Source: an uncultured Synechococcaceae cyanobacterium (GTDB lineage: Bacteria > Cyanobacteriota > Cyanobacteriia > PCC-6307 > Cyanobiaceae). Taken from it: 24,786 nucleotides of DNA. The stretch covers positions 1 to 24,786 of the forward strand of contig CACBGC010000008.1 of the NCBI GenBank assembly GCA_902538695.1. Reading direction: 5' to 3'. Below the pieces are notes generated by a model. The model saw nothing but the letters and a program-made list of their open reading frames with translations. It was not told where the DNA came from and made no database searches. The position numbers and the translations under genes are program-made. The first letter of the stretch is position 1. Every line of letters begins with the position of its first letter. Positions 21,657 to 24,786 of the stretch are shown piece by piece.

Positions 21657-23153
21657 ATGAAAGAAATAAATATCTTATGGTTTAAGAAAGATTTAAGAAT
21701 TTATGATAATGAAGCTCTTTGTGAGGCTATAAAAGATGGTGATATTTTACCTATTTACATTATTGAGGTAGATATTTGGAACCAAAATACCCATTCAGAT
21801 AGACAATGGCAATTTTGCAAAGAAAGTTTAATAGATTTAAGAAATGCACTTGCTGAGATTGGACAACCATTAATTATTAGGACTGGAAATGTTGTTAATA
21901 TTTTTGATGATATTAGTTCAAAATTTAAAATAAAGGGTATTTATAGCCATCAAGAAACTGGAGATTGGCTTACTTATAAAAGAGATCAAAAGGTAAGAGA
22001 ATGGGCTTTAAGCAAAAAAATTATTTGGAAGGAATTTCTGCAATTTTCAGTTTTTAGAGGAAATTTAGATAGGAATAATTGGTTCAAAAATTGGCAAAAA
22101 AATTCCGAAAAAAACTTACTTAAATCTCCATTAAGAATTAATCCTATCAACTTTAATATTGGAGACATACCCTCAGAAGAAATTTTTACCTTTAAAAAAG
22201 AAACTTGTCCAGGCAGAATGCAAGGTGGAAGGAGGAAAGGTTTAGAGAGAATGGAATACTTCTTTAGTAATAAATTAGATTTTTATTCAAAGGATATTTC
22301 TAGCCCAGAAAAATCATTTGATAGTTGTACAAGACTATCTCCATATATTTGTTGGGGCTGCATTTCATTAAAAGAAATTTTTAAAAAGGCAAATATATAC
22401 AAAAACAAAAACTCCAGGATGTTAAAAAGTAGATTAACTTGGCATTGTCATTTTATTCAGAAACTTGAAAGTGAACCAGAACTAGAGTTTAGGGAATATC
22501 ATCCTTTTTTTAAAAATATTAGAGAAAAAAATAATGAATTACTGCATTTATGGAGTTCAGGTAATACGGGCTTTCCTTTTATAGATGCATGTATGCGTTC
22601 ATTAAATTTCAATGGATGGATTAACTTCAGGATGCGAGCTATGTTAATGTCATTTGCTAGCTATAATTTATGGTTACCATGGCAAGATTCAGGTTCTGAA
22701 TTAGCAAATAAATTTGTAGATTATGAGCCTGGAATACATTGGAACCAATGCCAAATGCAATCTGGAACTACATCTATAAATACCAATAGAATTTATAATC
22801 CTATTAAGCAGGGTAAAGATCATGATCCTCAAGGTAAATTTATAAAAAAATGGATACCAGAATTAAAGGATATACAACTTAATTTTATTCATGAACCATG
22901 GCTTTTATCTAGATTTAATAAAGAAGAATATGAACAAATTAATTACGTAAGGCCAATAATTGACATCACAAATAGCACTAAAACTGCTAAGAAAAAACTT
23001 CAGGAAATCACTAAAAAAGATGGATATTGGGATATCTCAAAAGAAGTTTATTTAAAACATGGCTCTAGAAAAAGGCTTAGAAAAAATATAAATAGTAAAA
23101 AAATTGTTTCTGAGGAAAGGGAAATACAATATGAACTGAAATTAGATTTCTAA
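21657..23153 (+). CDS. Cryptochrome / deoxyribodipyrimidine photolyase family protein
   Basis: A 498-residue flavoprotein of the photolyase/cryptochrome family, which uses blue light to split pyrimidine dimers or to signal. The N-terminal antenna domain (about 1-130) begins NILWFKKDLRIYDNEAL and contains LPIYIIEVDIW. The FAD-binding C-terminal domain shows RLSPYICWGCISLKEIF, SRLTWHCHFIQKLE, GFPFIDACMRSLNFNGWINFRMR, and WNQCQMQSGTTSINTNRIYNP with KQGKDHDPQG and KWIPEL. The usual length and intact flavin residues suggest activity, probably CPD repair in strong light. Which subclass it belongs to cannot be fixed by eye. It ends in a basic tail. Confidence 0.9.
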   Translation: MKEINILWFKKDLRIYDNEALCEAIKDGDILPIYIIEVDIWNQNTHSDRQWQFCKESLIDLRNALAEIGQPLIIRTGNVVNIFDDISSKFKIKGIYSHQETGDWLTYKRDQKVREWALSKKIIWKEFLQFSVFRGNLDRNNWFKNWQKNSEKNLLKSPLRINPINFNIGDIPSEEIFTFKKETCPGRMQGGRRKGLERMEYFFSNKLDFYSKDISSPEKSFDSCTRLSPYICWGCISLKEIFKKANIYKNKNSRMLKSRLTWHCHFIQKLESEPELEFREYHPFFKNIREKNNELLHLWSSGNTGFPFIDACMRSLNFNGWINFRMRAMLMSFASYNLWLPWQDSGSELANKFVDYEPGIHWNQCQMQSGTTSINTNRIYNPIKQGKDHDPQGKFIKKWIPELKDIQLNFIHEPWLLSRFNKEEYEQINYVRPIIDITNSTKTAKKKLQEITKKDGYWDISKEVYLKHGSRKRLRKNINSKKIVSEEREIQYELKLDF

Positions 23154-23280
23154 ATTTTATTGTCAGAAATTTCCAGATCCCTGTTTTTACATAGGAAAGA
23201 CTTATAAATTTTGAAATTTAATATATAAATCCACGATGCATTAATGCAAGCTTTAATGTATTTATTAGATTTTAATAATT

Positions 23281-23454
23281 ATGTCTGAAAGATTTGAATG
23301 GGACGATACCAATAGTTCAGGTATATGGTGGAGTACTAATGTAAGCATCAGAGACGAGTGCATTTTGCTTAAAGAAGATACTAAATGCGAAGATTCTGAT
23401 ATCGTAGAACTTCTTAGGAGTATTGCAGAAAGTATTGAAGATAATGGGCTTTAA
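23281..23454 (+). CDS. Small acidic protein (57 residues)
   Basis: Starts MSERFEWDDTNSSGIWWSTN and ends with the helix DIVELLRSIAESIEDNGL. It is very acidic, Trp-rich at the N-terminus, and has Cys at two positions (DEC, KCED). The family is not recognised, though this is the kind of short cyanobacterial protein common beside core genes. An inverted repeat TGCATTAATGCA (23237-23248) lies 32 bases before the start. It converges on pip. Confidence 0.6.
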   Translation: MSERFEWDDTNSSGIWWSTNVSIRDECILLKEDTKCEDSDIVELLRSIAESIEDNGL

Positions 23455-23477
23455 TTTATAAAGGAATAATATCTCTT

Positions 23478-24428
23478 TTAGAGATTTTCAATGCCTTTTA
23501 CAGCTTTTATTAACTCGATACTAATACCTTTTTCGCTCATTGAATGACCAGCATCATTAACAATAATTAATTCAGAATTCTTTAATTTCTTATTTAGATC
23601 CCAAGCACTCCTAACAGGACATACTACGTCGTACCTTCCTTGAATTATTTTTGTTGGAATCGATTCTATTATTTTTATATTTTTCAAAATAAAATCATCT
23701 TCTAAGAAAATATTATTAATAAAATAATGACATTCGATCCTTGCAAAGGCATCAGAAAAAGAATTAACTTCTGACTTCTTAAAATCGAGTTTTTTATTTA
23801 TTAAATGACTAGTTGAGAGTTCCCATTTTGTCCAAGCTGATGCAGCTTTTGATCTAAGATTCGCATCTGAAGATGTTAAATATTTATAAAAAGAACTTAT
23901 TAAATCATTTCTTTCTTCTTTTGGTATTACAGAAATATATTCTTCAAATTCATCAGGGAATATCTCACTTGCTCCATATTGATAAAACCATAATAATTCA
24001 AACTTTCTACATAAAAATATCCCACGCAAAGTTAAGCTAATAACTCTTGAGGGATTTTTAATAGCATAAATAAGTGAAAGTGTTGAGCCCCAAGAACCAC
24101 CAAACAAATGCCAAGTATCTATTTTTAAAAGAATCCTTAGTTTCTCAATATCATCAACTAAATGATTAGTCGTATTTTCATTTAATTCGGAGAAAGGAGT
24201 GGAAGAACCGCAGCCTCTTTGGTCAAATTGAATAATATCGAATTTATCTGGATCAAAGTATCTTCTATATCTTGGTTGACTTCCTCCTCCTGGGCCTCCA
24301 TGAATAACAAGTATTTTTTTTCCATTTGGATTACCAGATCTTTCCCAATAAATAGAATGAATATCACTAACTTTTAAAAAACCCTTTTCACGTACTTCAA
24401 TTTTCGGAAACAAAACCTGATCTTTCAT
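23478..24428 (-). CDS. pip: Proline iminopeptidase
   Basis: A serine peptidase of the alpha/beta-hydrolase fold (S33 family) that removes N-terminal proline from peptides. The 316-residue length is normal. Motifs are IHGGPGGGSQP (oxyanion loop), QFDQRGCGSS, and the nucleophile elbow GGSWGST with S112. The catalytic Asp is in QGRYDVVCP and His in NDAGHS near residue 295. The cap-domain region contains the family's LRGIFLCRKFELLWFYQYG. It is cytoplasmic, with an ATG start, and its upstream terminator separates it from the next transcript. Confidence 0.95.
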   Translation of the reverse strand: MKDQVLFPKIEVREKGFLKVSDIHSIYWERSGNPNGKKILVIHGGPGGGSQPRYRRYFDPDKFDIIQFDQRGCGSSTPFSELNENTTNHLVDDIEKLRILLKIDTWHLFGGSWGSTLSLIYAIKNPSRVISLTLRGIFLCRKFELLWFYQYGASEIFPDEFEEYISVIPKEERNDLISSFYKYLTSSDANLRSKAASAWTKWELSTSHLINKKLDFKKSEVNSFSDAFARIECHYFINNIFLEDDFILKNIKIIESIPTKIIQGRYDVVCPVRSAWDLNKKLKNSELIIVNDAGHSMSEKGISIELIKAVKGIENL

Positions 24429-24507
24429 TTTTAAATATTCTTAATCACTTTATGAATCTATAGTATCCAAAAAGACTTCATAGTTTAGAAGAAATTTCTT
24501 AAACATT

Positions 24508-24536
24508 AAAAAAGGACTGTTTGAACAGTCCTTTTT
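24508..24536 (-). terminator. Strong hairpin terminator upstream of pip
   Basis: AAGGACTGTT (24512-24521) and AACAGTCCTT (24524-24533) pair perfectly, flanked by A-run and T-run on both sides, so it could work in both directions. No plus-strand gene ends here, so the likely use is to end a minus-strand transcript coming from the right, before pip. Confidence 0.72.
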
Positions 24537-24539
24537 AAT

Positions 24540-24786
24540 ATCTCATTTCCTTATTAAAGGATATAAAATTACATATTTTAAAGTCTATTTACTCATAAAC
24601 CTAGAATACGTGAATTGGGGGGATTTCTCTCGATAATTCCAGTCCCTATTGTCGCAAGTAATTATAAAGCGAAGTCTTATCAGACTAATTGATTGAACTA
24701 AAATTTTCGAATAATCCCATTCTCAGGAATACGCTTCCTATATTTTGGAATTTGCTAAATTTCAGGCGGACTATCAATCATTTAGA
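24540..24786 (-). other. Non-coding stretch to the window end, possible RNA or 3' tail
   Basis: About 250 bases with no open frame on either strand beyond a few codons, ahead of the terminator at 24508. It has paired-looking segments (GGATTTCTCTCGATAATTCC around 24620, and AGTCTTATCAGACT around 24673). It may be a stable RNA on the minus strand or the leader of a gene to the right. I do not recognise it as tmRNA, 6S RNA or RNase P RNA. Confidence 0.35.

Overview
The window looks like the chromosome of a high-light-adapted Prochlorococcus or a very close relative. It is strongly A+T rich, and the core genes (der, a DUF1823 gene, cobI, miaE, aroQ, thiD, tenA, a photolyase, pip) read like Prochlorococcus proteins. 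Many very small genes and dimeric-barrel orphan proteins typical of its genomic islands are also present. This is recognition from memory; no search was run.

Layout. Positions 1-2636 hold a tight minus-strand core operon: aroQ, miaE, cobI, a DUF1823 gene and the 5' end of der. Next come tRNA-Tyr(GTA) (2739-2820) and tRNA-Thr(GGT) (2831-2902). A second complete tRNA-Thr lies at 14087-14158. The two copies belong to a 96-bp direct repeat, identical by eye (2807-2902 and 14063-14158). A tyrosine recombinase gene starts about 140 bp after the first copy. The 11.26-kb interval therefore has the form of a tRNA-targeted integrative element resembling the tycheposons described in Prochlorococcus.

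The element. After the integrase come a divergent minus-strand unit (a 576-residue orphan plus a 52-residue protein) and a control region with repeated 9-mers and hairpins. A DUF2130-like coiled-coil protein with a PD-(D/E)XK-like motif follows. Then comes a compact five-gene operon: two orphans, two related zinc-ribbon/HNH-like proteins (one with a triple helix-turn-helix front end), and a membrane-anchored HExxH peptidase. The right end carries a two-gene microprotein module, a SIMPL-domain protein, an NTF2-like protein and a decayed gene tail. The integrase and right-end genes look richer in G+C than the central cargo, so the element appears mosaic. Function is not proven; nuclease-like proteins plus orphans in one operon suggest defence, competition or mobility.

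Right of the element, 14159-18554 is an older-looking island. It has a possible tRNA-Thr relic, a second copy of the microprotein module, several proteins of 29-61 residues, and a minus-strand series of small dimeric alpha/beta-barrel proteins (ABM/DUF3764-like). Two of these genes, and the decayed tail inside the element, share the same 3' motif (ATTGACAnTCnATC, minus strand) followed by an intrinsic terminator.

From about 18591 to the end there are hypothetical proteins, a cupin (DUF985), thiD-tenA for thiamine salvage, a divergent photolyase/cryptochrome gene, a small gene, and pip. The last 250 bases are non-coding and precede a strong hairpin terminator on the minus strand.
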